Below, piece by piece: positions 17,039 through 25,276 of a DNA stretch of 64,000 nucleotides (positions are counted from its first letter, which is position 1; every line of letters begins with the position of its first letter). The stretch is from NCBI GenBank assembly GCA_035327585.1, contig DAOLDD010000004.1, positions 62,001 through 126,000 of the forward strand, in the 5' to 3' direction. This stretch comes from JAMLJG01 sp035327585 (GTDB lineage: Bacteria; Verrucomicrobiota; Kiritimatiellia; CAIVKH01). A program made the translations under genes and the position numbers. The notes below the pieces were generated by a model. The model saw only the letters and a program-made list of their open reading frames with translations. It made no database searches and was not told the origin of the DNA.

Positions 17039-20014
17039 ATGAGCTACCTTATCCGTTTTTGTCGAAACGCCGGCATGGTTCGGCTTGGCGCACTGATCGC
17101 CTTGGTAGTGCTAGCCGCCAGCGTGCTGCTGACTTTGGCCGCCACGAAGACCGAAAAGAACGACCCCATCGACCGCGCCGAATACGACGCCCTGATGGGC
17201 GCTCGCGTAACGCACCTGAGCCACCTGCGCAACTGGTTCTGCGACCAGCAGGACCAATTCGACCGATTGATTCCGCCCGGTCTGGACGCCCTGAACCAGC
17301 CCGGGACCCCGGAACTGCTCGTCATTGACCTGGGCTCCAACGACCTGCCCGACGCATTGCGTAAGGCCCTTCTCTCTAGCACCCCCACCTACCGCAACAG
17401 CGTCCCCACCATTGACGTGTTCCTCCAGGAACAACACGACGGCAGCATTCACCTCCGCGATAACGCCGGGAACCTGTTCTACGTCGATCCGACCCCCACC
17501 GACTACGTCGCGCCCTACGACGCCCTCTTCCGCTACAGCCAGAACCCGCTGCTCTACCACCCTGAACTCGCCCGCTATCGCCTGAACGCACGTGTGACCC
17601 TGCTGCCGCATGACTCTGTTGAACACTACCTCTTCGCCAAATCGCAACTTGAAGAAGCCGCCGAACTCTTCGTGGACGAAGAGCCGCCTATGCAAATGAT
17701 GATGGAAAGCGAAGATGAACTGTACATCAGCGCCATGACGCGGACGACCAACGGTTTGCGATTGGAGCTGACGTACCCGGAGAGCTTCTCCGGTATGGTC
17801 TGGAGCGCCTATAGCTACGACGTGCAGTTCTGCCCGGTGACGAACGCAACGGGCAGCGGAGGAAGCCCGGGATTGCCGACCAACGACATACCGGAGGAAT
17901 GCACCAACTGCACGGCCCACGTCTGCGAGTTCGAGACGACGAACAACTTCATGGGGCTGGAGCCGGTGTGGCAGCTCGTCGCCAGTAACGTTGTTCTGAC
18001 GGGAACCACGTCAACTGTCTGGCTGGACACCCGTCCGATGGGTCTCGACGCGCAGACGAACCCGACGCACCGGTTCTACGGCTTCGGCGCGAACACGGAC
18101 AGCGATGGCGACGGGTTGAATGACGGATACGAGCTATTCGTGACCAAGACGGATCCCTTCAACGCCGATACGGATGGGGATGGGCTGCCGGATGACTGGG
18201 AGATTGAAAACGGTCTGAATCCTCTTTCCTCGGTAGGAGACGACGGTGCGGATGGGGACCCGGATGGGGACGGGTTGAGTAATGCGCTTGAAGCGCAACT
18301 GGGACTGAACCCGCAATCTGCAAATTCCATGGTTCCCTTGCAGGCAAGCAGCATCGTAATTGAGCGCGCGGTGAGCGGAGCGAGTCTGAGTAAATGTGGA
18401 TACCCGGATTTCGAAACCGGTGATCGGAAATTCCGTAGCTTGGCCGTGAATTCGCAGTCTTCGCGTGAGTTCTTCTGCGATGGCTCTGAATATCTAGATA
18501 CAACGACCTTGAACGCAACTCACTGGTATTCCGAATTGTGCGAATCAAATTTCTATGTGGGCAGCAAGAATGAATCCACGATCCGCAACACTATCGGGTG
18601 TGAATGTGAAATGGCCAGCATGATGACTTGGTCGAACCAAATTTCAGCCGCTCGTATTTGGTGGGTTGTTAGTCAAAGTCCATCGAACTGTTGGACATCG
18701 CTGCCCGGCGGAACAAACTGGTACAATGTGGATGCGCATGGACTGTGCGCGTCGTGCACGAATACCGGGCCGACCCAGCAATCCATTGCGTGGACGAATT
18801 ACGAGGAATATTCGGAAAATTGTTCGGAAAGCTGGAATGGACTCTACACGCAAACGTTAACGGACGAATATACCACGGGTGAACTGGTCGGACGGGTTCA
18901 GAACCAGTTCGCCGCATTAGATTGGTCAACGAATTGGCAGGGAAGCGGGTCCGCATGCCGCGATCTGTCGGAAAACGAAGCGACATTCGTTTTGAGCAAG
19001 ATGAAGATTCGGTTCCATATCCCGTCGACTTCGAACGGGGTGGCTTATCGCTTTTCGTGGGTGCGCGTGTTCACGCCGGAAGATACGAACCTGGCGGTTC
19101 AGGCAGAGGCGAAGACGGTGTATTTTGCCGGAACCGGCGGAGCAGCGTATGTAGGCGACGGCCTCTGGGCCGCCAGACACAACGGATCGTCCAGCGACTT
19201 CTACATCAACCCGCCGCCCTCTGATGGGTGCGTCGATGTCAGCGTACCATCTCTGTCAATAAGTCCAGGATTTGATATCGTGAACGACGGCGATGATTCG
19301 GAGATGTTTACAGCATCAATAACACCCGCACACCTGCCGGGTATTTCGTACGCGTGGACATGGTCCGCCGACTCGGGTGCCGGCAACAATCCATCGGTTT
19401 CTTTCAGCGCCCCCAACGACCCCGAGACCTATGTTCAGCAGTCTCATTGGTATGCACTGCCCAACGATACGTGTTCCGCAAACGTTGTATCTACGTACAA
19501 ACTAACCTGCGTGATAATCCACTCTGGTCAGTCGGTTGGATCGAGTTCCGCAAACCTTAATGTGACGGTAGTTGAGGGATACACCACGCCACCGTTGCTG
19601 CAAGGCTCCCCGACACACTCCTATGACTCTTCCCTCAATCATTACTATATCAGCGGGACAGGTTCACTTGCGCGAATTCCGGCGCAAGTGAGTTCGACGC
19701 TTCCCGCTGCGAGTCAATTCTACACAAAAGTACTTGCGCACGAAAATCAGCACAAGCAAGACTTTGATAATGGGTACAATGGGCACTACTTCGTGACTGT
19801 GGCGGAATTCTATTCACGCATCCAAGGATTTACCGATTCGACGTTGACCGGATTGGCGGCAAAAGTATCAGCTGAGGCCGCATCATATTACACAGACGAA
19901 GCAGCGGAAATTGATAGTTTGAGGGGGTGTCTGGAGGTTCGTGCTTATCAACAAAGCGATCCGATATCACCTCAATATTGGCATCATAACTGCGGGCAGT
20001 ATACATGTCCATGA
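17039..20014 (+). CDS. Large exported protein with calcium-type repeats and a C-terminal HExxH motif
   Basis: 991 residues from ATG 17039. An N-terminal hydrophobic anchor or signal (about residues 14-35) follows a basic start. A thrombospondin type 3-like block of DxDxDGL repeats lies at about residues 355-415 (DSDGDGLNDGYE, DTDGDGLPDDWE, DPDGDGLSN), which bind Ca2+ in relatives. Then comes a Cys-rich region and an Ig-like stretch (about 735-860). The C-terminal ~120 residues carry H901-E-N-Q-H905, followed by DEAAEIDSL and E966-VRAY. HExxH plus a later Glu is the ligand pattern of gluzincin metallopeptidases, so a peptidase is plausible but unproven. Base composition is clearly less GC-rich than in neighbouring genes. 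Anchoring places most of the chain outside the cytoplasm. I recognise no named family for the whole. Confidence 0.72.
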   Translation: MSYLIRFCRNAGMVRLGALIALVVLAASVLLTLAATKTEKNDPIDRAEYDALMGARVTHLSHLRNWFCDQQDQFDRLIPPGLDALNQPGTPELLVIDLGSNDLPDALRKALLSSTPTYRNSVPTIDVFLQEQHDGSIHLRDNAGNLFYVDPTPTDYVAPYDALFRYSQNPLLYHPELARYRLNARVTLLPHDSVEHYLFAKSQLEEAAELFVDEEPPMQMMMESEDELYISAMTRTTNGLRLELTYPESFSGMVWSAYSYDVQFCPVTNATGSGGSPGLPTNDIPEECTNCTAHVCEFETTNNFMGLEPVWQLVASNVVLTGTTSTVWLDTRPMGLDAQTNPTHRFYGFGANTDSDGDGLNDGYELFVTKTDPFNADTDGDGLPDDWEIENGLNPLSSVGDDGADGDPDGDGLSNALEAQLGLNPQSANSMVPLQASSIVIERAVSGASLSKCGYPDFETGDRKFRSLAVNSQSSREFFCDGSEYLDTTTLNATHWYSELCESNFYVGSKNESTIRNTIGCECEMASMMTWSNQISAARIWWVVSQSPSNCWTSLPGGTNWYNVDAHGLCASCTNTGPTQQSIAWTNYEEYSENCSESWNGLYTQTLTDEYTTGELVGRVQNQFAALDWSTNWQGSGSACRDLSENEATFVLSKMKIRFHIPSTSNGVAYRFSWVRVFTPEDTNLAVQAEAKTVYFAGTGGAAYVGDGLWAARHNGSSSDFYINPPPSDGCVDVSVPSLSISPGFDIVNDGDDSEMFTASITPAHLPGISYAWTWSADSGAGNNPSVSFSAPNDPETYVQQSHWYALPNDTCSANVVSTYKLTCVIIHSGQSVGSSSANLNVTVVEGYTTPPLLQGSPTHSYDSSLNHYYISGTGSLARIPAQVSSTLPAASQFYTKVLAHENQHKQDFDNGYNGHYFVTVAEFYSRIQGFTDSTLTGLAAKVSAEAASYYTDEAAEIDSLRGCLEVRAYQQSDPISPQYWHHNCGQYTCP

Positions 20015-20028
20015 TCGGAGGTGTTGAC

Positions 20029-20595
20029 ATGAAGATAGGGGTCTTGGCGTGGGGTGTCGCATTTTGGGTTGCGTGTATAGCGGTCGATTCTGCCGCCGAA
20101 GCAGCGCGTTCGGGCGCTGTCGATCGTGTTAATATTCTCGTTAAGCAGAGCGATCTTGTTGCTCGAGTAAAGGTTGAATCCGTCGAATTCGTTTTGAAGC
20201 CTGCAAAAAATGAGGACGGTCAGGTTGGTTATGATGTATCAAGTCATGGAAGACTAATATCTCTTCGCTCCATACATGTTTACACGAGTAAACTTGAGAA
20301 ACCACCGGATACGCTTTATGTGTTTCAGCGTGGTGCTGTTCGGGGGTTGGGGCAGGCGTCTCTTGAGGCGGGTGCCGAGTACATTGTATTTCTCCGCGCC
20401 TGTTCTCCGCCAAATATGGTTGGCAAAAACGAGGAAACCGTACCACCTCTTCCGTCCAAAGATTATTATTTCCTTGTTCAAGAGAGGGGTGGGGGTGTCG
20501 TCTGGAATAAATCAGAATCGTTTATTCTGCTTGATGATATCCTTCGCAGACGGGATGACAAAACCATTCGCTCCACGATCTCTACACACGAATAG
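20029..20595 (+). CDS. Small exported protein of unknown function
   Basis: 188 residues. ATG 20029 is chosen because GGAGGT lies six bases upstream; an earlier in-frame ATG overlaps the previous gene and lacks a ribosome site. A signal peptide spans about residues 1-24 (VAFWVACIAVDSAAEA). The rest is a compact beta-rich domain with SDLVARVKVESVEF and VFQRGAVRGLG; the pattern (secreted, 'alternate strands, DLVARVKV') is seen in small exported proteins of unknown role. It follows the large protein by 14 bases, so they are probably one operon. GC content is low for the window. Confidence 0.7.
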   Translation: MKIGVLAWGVAFWVACIAVDSAAEAARSGAVDRVNILVKQSDLVARVKVESVEFVLKPAKNEDGQVGYDVSSHGRLISLRSIHVYTSKLEKPPDTLYVFQRGAVRGLGQASLEAGAEYIVFLRACSPPNMVGKNEETVPPLPSKDYYFLVQERGGGVVWNKSESFILLDDILRRRDDKTIRSTISTHE

Positions 20596-20625
20596 AGTGT
20601 CCGGTGTTGGGCGGTTCGCCTATAG

Positions 20626-20907
20626 TTCCGACTTCTGGTTCTGCTGATCGTTGACGCTGTTTACCTCGGCCCGGCGTGGGCCGGCCCTCGGGAGAACTCG
20701 CTCCCGCTGGCTTCGTTTCCGGGGCCACCGCTTATCAACCGGGCAGCACTCGGTGACTTTGATGCGTGGCGAGGGGTCAATGATAATATTAACGGCTACA
20801 ATGCGTGTGCTATTCAGGCGGGGTTGATCTATGGCTATTTTCATAGAACGGAGATATTGGGCTTTTCGATATGGACTTGGAAGATCATTCCCAAATCGTC
20901 ATGGTAG
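20626..20907 (+). pseudogene. 93-codon open frame with a signal peptide but no start codon
   Basis: This covers most of the 320-base space between two island genes. The frame runs from just after TAG 20623 to TAG 20905 with no ATG, GTG or TTG anywhere usable at its start. Its first residues read LLVLLIVDAVYLGPAWA, a good signal peptide with an AxA cleavage site, and its end is aromatic-rich (GLIYGYFHRTEILGF, then IWTWKIIPKSSW). A coding look without a start suggests either a decayed gene whose start was lost, a frameshift, or a CTG start at 20635. A remnant of a third exported protein of the island is the simplest reading. Confidence 0.45.
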
Positions 20908-20915
20908 GAGAATAA

Positions 20916-21566
20916 ATGCAATATCGTGTCTTGATCATTGGACTGCTTCTCGCCGCCAACGCTGATGCCGGCGACAAAGCGCTGTCTGACAATTATGGCC
21001 GCGATCAACTCTTGGCGATTGCATCAAATGTTGTGGAGGGGTCGTCAGGTGACCGTCACAATCGGCGCTCCATGATTGACCGCCTGCGACTTGTGGCATC
21101 TATGCCAATGGATAGACAAGATGTTGATGTGGTGTTCGCTTCTGACCTTATGAACACGTCCGACACGAACGATGTTGTTCGCGGACTCACGATTGCACGC
21201 GAGCTATTGGATAATAGTAAAAATACGTGGCATGCAGATTGGGCATACATATATATTACAATTGCGCACGGCCACTTGGCTGATTATTCAAATCAAATAG
21301 TAGCGGCGAAGACAGCTATTAATGAAGTAGACTACAGTCGTCTGGAAAACGAACGAAGTGAACTGTATAAGCTGATTACAAAAAAACAGTCATCAACGGA
21401 TGTGCGTGACGCATTACGCTTAATCCTTGTTAACGCTTACTGTCGCACTGCTCAGATCGACGCGGCGGAGCGGGTGTTCGACGAGATATCCCAAAATGGA
21501 ATCCGTGATTTGGCTCGCAATATCATCGAGTATACTCGCGGTACATCGCGAGTGACCGAGCCCTGA
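20916..21566 (+). CDS. Low-GC exported protein, possibly helical-repeat
   Basis: 216 residues. ATG 20916 follows AGGAG with good spacing. An N-terminal signal (VLIIGLLLAANADA) leads into a mostly helical chain with regular LLxxA and AxxxL spacing (GLTIARELLDN, LILVNAYCRTAQIDAAERVF), reminiscent of TPR-like repeats but without a clear TPR consensus. It is the most AT-rich gene in the window, so recent transfer is plausible. It is the last gene of the island; the sequence returns to high GC right after it. Function unknown. Confidence 0.68.
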   Translation: MQYRVLIIGLLLAANADAGDKALSDNYGRDQLLAIASNVVEGSSGDRHNRRSMIDRLRLVASMPMDRQDVDVVFASDLMNTSDTNDVVRGLTIARELLDNSKNTWHADWAYIYITIAHGHLADYSNQIVAAKTAINEVDYSRLENERSELYKLITKKQSSTDVRDALRLILVNAYCRTAQIDAAERVFDEISQNGIRDLARNIIEYTRGTSRVTEP

Positions 21567-21649
21567 GCGGTGTCCCCGGAAATGGAGCCGTTGCTCAATT
21601 GTCCCCAGTGACCGCTTGTTTTCCCCCGCGCCCGCGGCATGATGGGGGC

Positions 21650-22819
21650 ATGAATGGTTCGCTACGGGTCCTGATCTTGTCGGCGAGCGCGGGGAGCGGG
21701 CATCTGCGCGCGGCGGCGGCGCTGGAGAAGGCGTGTCGCGCCTCGCCCGCCGTCCGCGAGGTGGTGAACGTCGATGCCCTGACCTACACGAACAAGCTGT
21801 TCCGCCAGTTCTACTCCCGCTTCTACCTCCAGTTGATCCGCAAGGCGCCAACGCTGCTGGGCTGGTTCTACGAGAACCTCGACGAGCCGTGGAGGACGGA
21901 GCGGATGAGCCTGATGCTGAACCGGCTCCACACGCGCCCGCTCGTGCGCATGATCCGGCGGATGCGACCCGACCTGACGATTTGCACGCATTTCCTGCCG
22001 GCGGAAATCATTTCCCATCTCATCGCGGAAGAGAAAATCGAGACGCGGCACGCGATCGTCGTGACCGATCTCGACGTGCACGCGATGTGGCTGTCCCGGC
22101 ACTTCCACCAATACTTCGTCGCAAACGAGGAGGCGCGCGTGCACCTCCAGATGACCGGCCTGCCCGCGGATCGCATCAGCGTCACCGGCATTCCCATCGA
22201 CCCCGTATTCGCCGAACCGAAGGACTGCCCGGCACTCTGCCGGAAACACGGCATTGATCCGGATGAACCCGTGCTGCTGATTTCACTCGGCGCGATGGGC
22301 AAAGTCGTCGCGGCGGAGTTGGTGCAGGCCCTCGCCTTCCTGCGCACGCGCGTCCAGGTGGTCCTGGTGTGCGGGCCGCACGAAGAGCTGAAGGAACGCC
22401 TCGAGGCGGACATCCGCCGGATCAGCGCCCCGCAGGTGCGTTTCCGCGTGTTGGGCTATACGACGGAGATGGACGAGTGGATCCGCATCGCGACCCTGCT
22501 GGTCGGCAAGCCCGGCGGCCTCACGTTGTCCGAATCGATGGCGTGCGGCCTGCCGATGGTGATCTATCAGCCGATCCCCGGCCAGGAGGAGCGCAACAGC
22601 GACCAGTTGCTCGAGGCGGGCGCGGCCATCAAATGCAACCACGCCACGACCCTCGCCTTCAAGGTGGACCAGTTGCTGGGCGATCCGAACCGCCTGGCTG
22701 ACATGGGTCAGGCGGCCCGGCGCCTCGGCCGTCCGCGCTCTGCCCACACCGTCATCGACACCCTGCTCGCGCGCCTCGACGCCCCCCCCGTCGAAATCCC
22801 GCGCCACGGCGACGAGTAG
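21650..22819 (+). CDS. MGDG synthase/UgtP-like glycosyltransferase (GT28 type)
   Basis: 389 residues with two Rossmann domains. The N-terminal domain starts LRVLILSASAGSGHLRAAAA, the MGDG-synthase N-terminal pattern with the GH-xx-AA loop. The C-terminal domain (about 200-370) has LLISLGAMG and the nucleotide-sugar loop LLVGKPGGLTLSESMACG. Relatives add galactose or glucose from UDP-sugar to diacylglycerol at the inner face of the membrane, making glycolipids; MurG is a more distant relative. ATG 21650 follows GGGGG six bases upstream. Exact acceptor and sugar are inference. Confidence 0.82.
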   Translation: MNGSLRVLILSASAGSGHLRAAAALEKACRASPAVREVVNVDALTYTNKLFRQFYSRFYLQLIRKAPTLLGWFYENLDEPWRTERMSLMLNRLHTRPLVRMIRRMRPDLTICTHFLPAEIISHLIAEEKIETRHAIVVTDLDVHAMWLSRHFHQYFVANEEARVHLQMTGLPADRISVTGIPIDPVFAEPKDCPALCRKHGIDPDEPVLLISLGAMGKVVAAELVQALAFLRTRVQVVLVCGPHEELKERLEADIRRISAPQVRFRVLGYTTEMDEWIRIATLLVGKPGGLTLSESMACGLPMVIYQPIPGQEERNSDQLLEAGAAIKCNHATTLAFKVDQLLGDPNRLADMGQAARRLGRPRSAHTVIDTLLARLDAPPVEIPRHGDE

Positions 22820-22890
22820 GCGGAACGGGGACCTGCGGTCGCTGTTTTTCGCATCGCACAGTGGGCCGGCGGCGCGCATGCTGGGGAGTT

Positions 22891-23598
22891 ATGCGGGGAA
22901 CCGTACAACAGGTGTTGGACCCGGAGTCGGACTTCTGGGGACGCGTGGAGGCGCAGCGGGCGCTGGGGCCGCTGTTGATCCGGCTCGTTTTGTTTATCGT
23001 CGCTGCGAGCATGCTCTATGGCGCGGTGATGGCGGGCTGGCGCTCGCCCAAGCTGGCGTTTTATGTCGCGTTGAAGATGCCGGTGCTGCTGCTCGGCACA
23101 ACAACGCTGGTGATGATGCTCAACTGGATGATCGCGGGTCTCTTTGGCGCCGCGCTCTCGCTTGTGCAGGTGGTGGCGCTGACATGGAGCGCGATGGCGG
23201 TCGCGTCCTTCCTGCTGCTGTCGCTCGCGCCGGTGGCGCTGTTCTTTACGCTGACCTCCGCCGCCATGCAGGGCACGGACGCTGAGTTGCAGTTCACGCA
23301 CAACTGCCTGCTCGTCACGCACATCAGCTTGATCGCGCTCGCGGGGGCGGCCGGCAACATGGCGCTGATTCGGGGGCTGCGCCGGCTCGTTCCGCCGCGT
23401 TGCTCGCTCACGCCGATCTATACGGGCTGGGTCATCGCGTTCGCCGGCGTGGGGTGCCAGTTGTCGTGGATGTTGCGCCCGTTCGTCGGCAGCCCGTTCT
23501 ATCCCGTCGCCTTCATGCGCCCCGACGCGCTGGACCGCAATTTTTACGAGTTTGTATTCGGAGAAGTAATGCCCTACATCCTGTTCGGAGGACGCTGA
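22891..23598 (+). CDS. Membrane protein, tandem paralogue 1
   Basis: 235 residues with about six membrane helices. ATG 22891 follows GGGGAG at ideal distance. The N-terminal ~25 residues are cytoplasmic. Its helices match those of the next gene in order (FYVALKMPVLLL against ATAKVPLIAV), and both end with a RP(F/L)(V/L)G(S/T)P motif (MLRPFVGSP here) after the last helix. I do not recognise a named function. The stop lies one base before the next ATG. Confidence 0.72.
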   Translation: MRGTVQQVLDPESDFWGRVEAQRALGPLLIRLVLFIVAASMLYGAVMAGWRSPKLAFYVALKMPVLLLGTTTLVMMLNWMIAGLFGAALSLVQVVALTWSAMAVASFLLLSLAPVALFFTLTSAAMQGTDAELQFTHNCLLVTHISLIALAGAAGNMALIRGLRRLVPPRCSLTPIYTGWVIAFAGVGCQLSWMLRPFVGSPFYPVAFMRPDALDRNFYEFVFGEVMPYILFGGR

Positions 23599-23599
23599 C

Positions 23600-24334
23600 A
23601 TGAGTGATGCCGCAATCCCGCCGCCGATGCCGACCGCCGCCCCGTCCACACCCCCGCCGCCGCACGAGGAGCCCGTCAACGACGCGCGTTACCAGCGCAA
23701 TGAACTGGGCGCGCTGCTGAAAGCGCCGTCCTGGCTCGTCATGCAGATCGACGGCGACCGCGCGCTGCTCGACCGCGCCTTGCGCATGGGGTTCTGGGGC
23801 CTGGTGTTCCACGCCATCTTTGGTCTGGCGCTCGGCCTGTTCGGCGGGTGGTCCGTGGCGTGGATGGCGACCGCGAAGGTGCCGCTCATCGCGGTGTGTT
23901 CGCTGCTGCTGTGCTTCCCCAGCATGTACGTTTTCGCCTGTGTTGGCGGCATGCCGCTCTCGCTGCCGCAGGCGGCGGCGCTCGCCGGCGCGGTGCTGGC
24001 CGTGACGGGCCTGCTGCTGCTCGCGCTCGCGCCCGTCGCGTGGCTGTTCGCCGTGTCGACCAACAACCTCGGGTTCGTCGTGTTGCTGACGTTGATCGTG
24101 TGGCTGATCGCGTCGGGCTTCGCACGCGGGTTCCTCGGCCGCCTCAAGCAGAGCAAACACCTCACCCGCCTGACCGGCATCAACTGGTGGCTCGTCGTCT
24201 ACATGCTCGTGACCTGGCAGATGACCACCTTCATGCGCCCCCTGCTCGGCACGCCGAAGGACGGTTGGTGGACCGGCGAGAAAATGTTCTTCCTCGTCCA
24301 CTTCGGCCGCTCGCTATTCGGCGATATTAAATAA
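23600..24334 (+). CDS. Membrane protein, tandem paralogue 2
   Basis: 244 residues. A Pro-rich cytoplasmic lead (PPPMPTAAPSTPPPP) precedes six or so membrane helices homologous to those of the preceding gene, ending FMRPLLGTP. Duplicated tandem copies suggest a heteromeric membrane complex (inference). The stop overlaps a perfect 12-base palindrome, ATCGCCGGCGAT (24334-24345), which could end the message, though no T-run follows. Function unknown. Confidence 0.72.
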   Translation: MSDAAIPPPMPTAAPSTPPPPHEEPVNDARYQRNELGALLKAPSWLVMQIDGDRALLDRALRMGFWGLVFHAIFGLALGLFGGWSVAWMATAKVPLIAVCSLLLCFPSMYVFACVGGMPLSLPQAAALAGAVLAVTGLLLLALAPVAWLFAVSTNNLGFVVLLTLIVWLIASGFARGFLGRLKQSKHLTRLTGINWWLVVYMLVTWQMTTFMRPLLGTPKDGWWTGEKMFFLVHFGRSLFGDIK

Positions 24335-24345
24335 TCGCCGGCGAT
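24334..24345. repeat. Perfect 12-base palindrome at a stop codon
   Basis: ATCGCCGGCGAT begins at the last base of the TAA stop. It may form a hairpin at the 3' end of the two-gene membrane-protein unit. Short and without a T-tract, so a terminator role is uncertain. Confidence 0.35.
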
Positions 24346-24417
24346 CTGCAAAACGCGCAAAGGATGGGGCGGGGACCTGGTGCGCAGGGCGGCTGGTGTG
24401 GCGAGGAGCGATATTCC

Positions 24418-24732
24418 ATGGCGTGGCTGATTCTGGTTCTGGCTGGGCTGTTCGAGGTGGGGTGGGCGGTGGGCCTGAAGTATACGAACGGGTTCACACG
24501 GCTGTGGCCGACGGTGTGGACCGCGGGATCCATGCTGGTGAGTTTGTGGCTGCTGGGGCTGGCGCTGAAAACGCTGCCGGTCGGCACGGCGTACAGCGTG
24601 TGGGTCGGCGTGGGCGCGCTCGGCACGGTGATTCTTGGGATCGCGCTGTTTAACGAGCCCGCCCACTGGCCGCGCCTGCTCAGCGTGGCGTTGATCCTGG
24701 CCGGCATCGTAGGGTTGAAACTTTCCAGCTGA
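24418..24732 (+). CDS. sugE: SugE/Gdx-type small multidrug resistance (SMR) transporter
   Basis: 104 residues with four helices, the whole length of the SMR family. Glu13 in LAGLFEVGWAVGLK is the essential proton/substrate residue, and the LPVGTAYSVWVGVGALGT stretch matches Gdx. In the SugE/Gdx branch the known substrate is guanidinium, exported as an antiparallel dimer against protons. ATG 24418 follows GAGGAG nine bases upstream. No ykkC or mini-ykkC guanidine riboswitch is visible in the ~80 bases before it. Confidence 0.88.
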   Translation: MAWLILVLAGLFEVGWAVGLKYTNGFTRLWPTVWTAGSMLVSLWLLGLALKTLPVGTAYSVWVGVGALGTVILGIALFNEPAHWPRLLSVALILAGIVGLKLSS

Positions 24733-24762
24733 CGAAGCTGGCAGGCGGCGGCGGAATCCGCG

Positions 24763-24999
24763 CTAGCGCCGCGCGCCGATGAAGGATTCGAGGGGCGAGG
24801 GGCGGCCGTGGCGGTTGGTCCAGTGGGCGCACTTCTGCCACGCGTACATCTTCGGATAGGGATAGCGGCGGCAATTGCCGGTGACCTGATACTGCGTGCG
24901 CTCCCAGAACAGGCACTGCTCGCAACACGACAACAGGATGAGTTCGCGACCCGGCGGCACGGGCCCCTCGGCGTCGATTTTGCGCAGGCGCAGGGTCAT
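24763..24999 (-). CDS. Small cysteine-rich protein
   Basis: 78 residues. It carries a CCEQC cluster, then NCRRYP and a QKCAHW near the middle, the C-x2-C...C...C spacing of small zinc- or iron-binding domains with Trp next to the ligands. ATG 24999 is used; an upstream in-frame start would add 18 residues of low quality. The product would be soluble. Convergent with sugE. Function unknown. Confidence 0.65.
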   Translation of the reverse strand: MTLRLRKIDAEGPVPPGRELILLSCCEQCLFWERTQYQVTGNCRRYPYPKMYAWQKCAHWTNRHGRPSPLESFIGARR

Positions 25000-25100
25000 G
25001 GGGGGTACGATAGCACAGGGATGCGGGATACGGGGTGCGGGATTAGCATGCATATTGCATCACCGCAGAGGCACTGCAACCTCTCCCCGTACACATACAC

Positions 25101-25164
25101 GTACACGTTCACGTACTCGGTCCGGTGAAAACTCGCGAACGGGTACGTGAACGAGAACGTGAAC
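25101..25164. repeat. Hexamer-rich inverted repeat
   Basis: The left arm GTACACGTTCACGTAC (25101-25116) pairs with GTACGTGAACG at 25143-25153, which continues as GAGAACGTGAAC. The right arm is built of GAACGT/GAACGA-like hexamers and runs on into an AAGAAG stretch. It lies in a 277-base space without a gene. A similar GAGAACGAGGA-type element occurs at 56866-56927. Confidence 0.5.
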
Positions 25165-25240
25165 GAAGAGAAGAAGACGACCCCGGGAGGCGCGGGGGAT
25201 GTGGTGAAATTTTCGGATTCGTGATGCGGCGAGGGGTGGA

Positions 25241-25270
25241 TTGCGTTTCCTGTGGGGGTGAGTCTATTCT
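25241..25270 (+). promoter_or_regulatory. Candidate leaderless promoter of the LacI-family gene at 25277
   Basis: TTGCGT (25241-25246), an 18-base spacer, then TATTCT (25265-25270). The start codon comes six bases later, so the message would begin at or next to the ATG. There is no ribosome site, which fits leaderless translation. Confidence 0.4.
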
Positions 25271-25276
25271 CGGCGC

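Noticed and set aside
17039..20014. RHS or polymorphic toxin
   Set aside because: No YD repeats or RHS core motif are present; the calcium-type repeats alone do not make it a toxin.
24335..24417. Guanidine riboswitch (ykkC or mini-ykkC) ahead of sugE
   Set aside because: I could not find the conserved hairpins or ACGR loops; the space is only about 80 bases.
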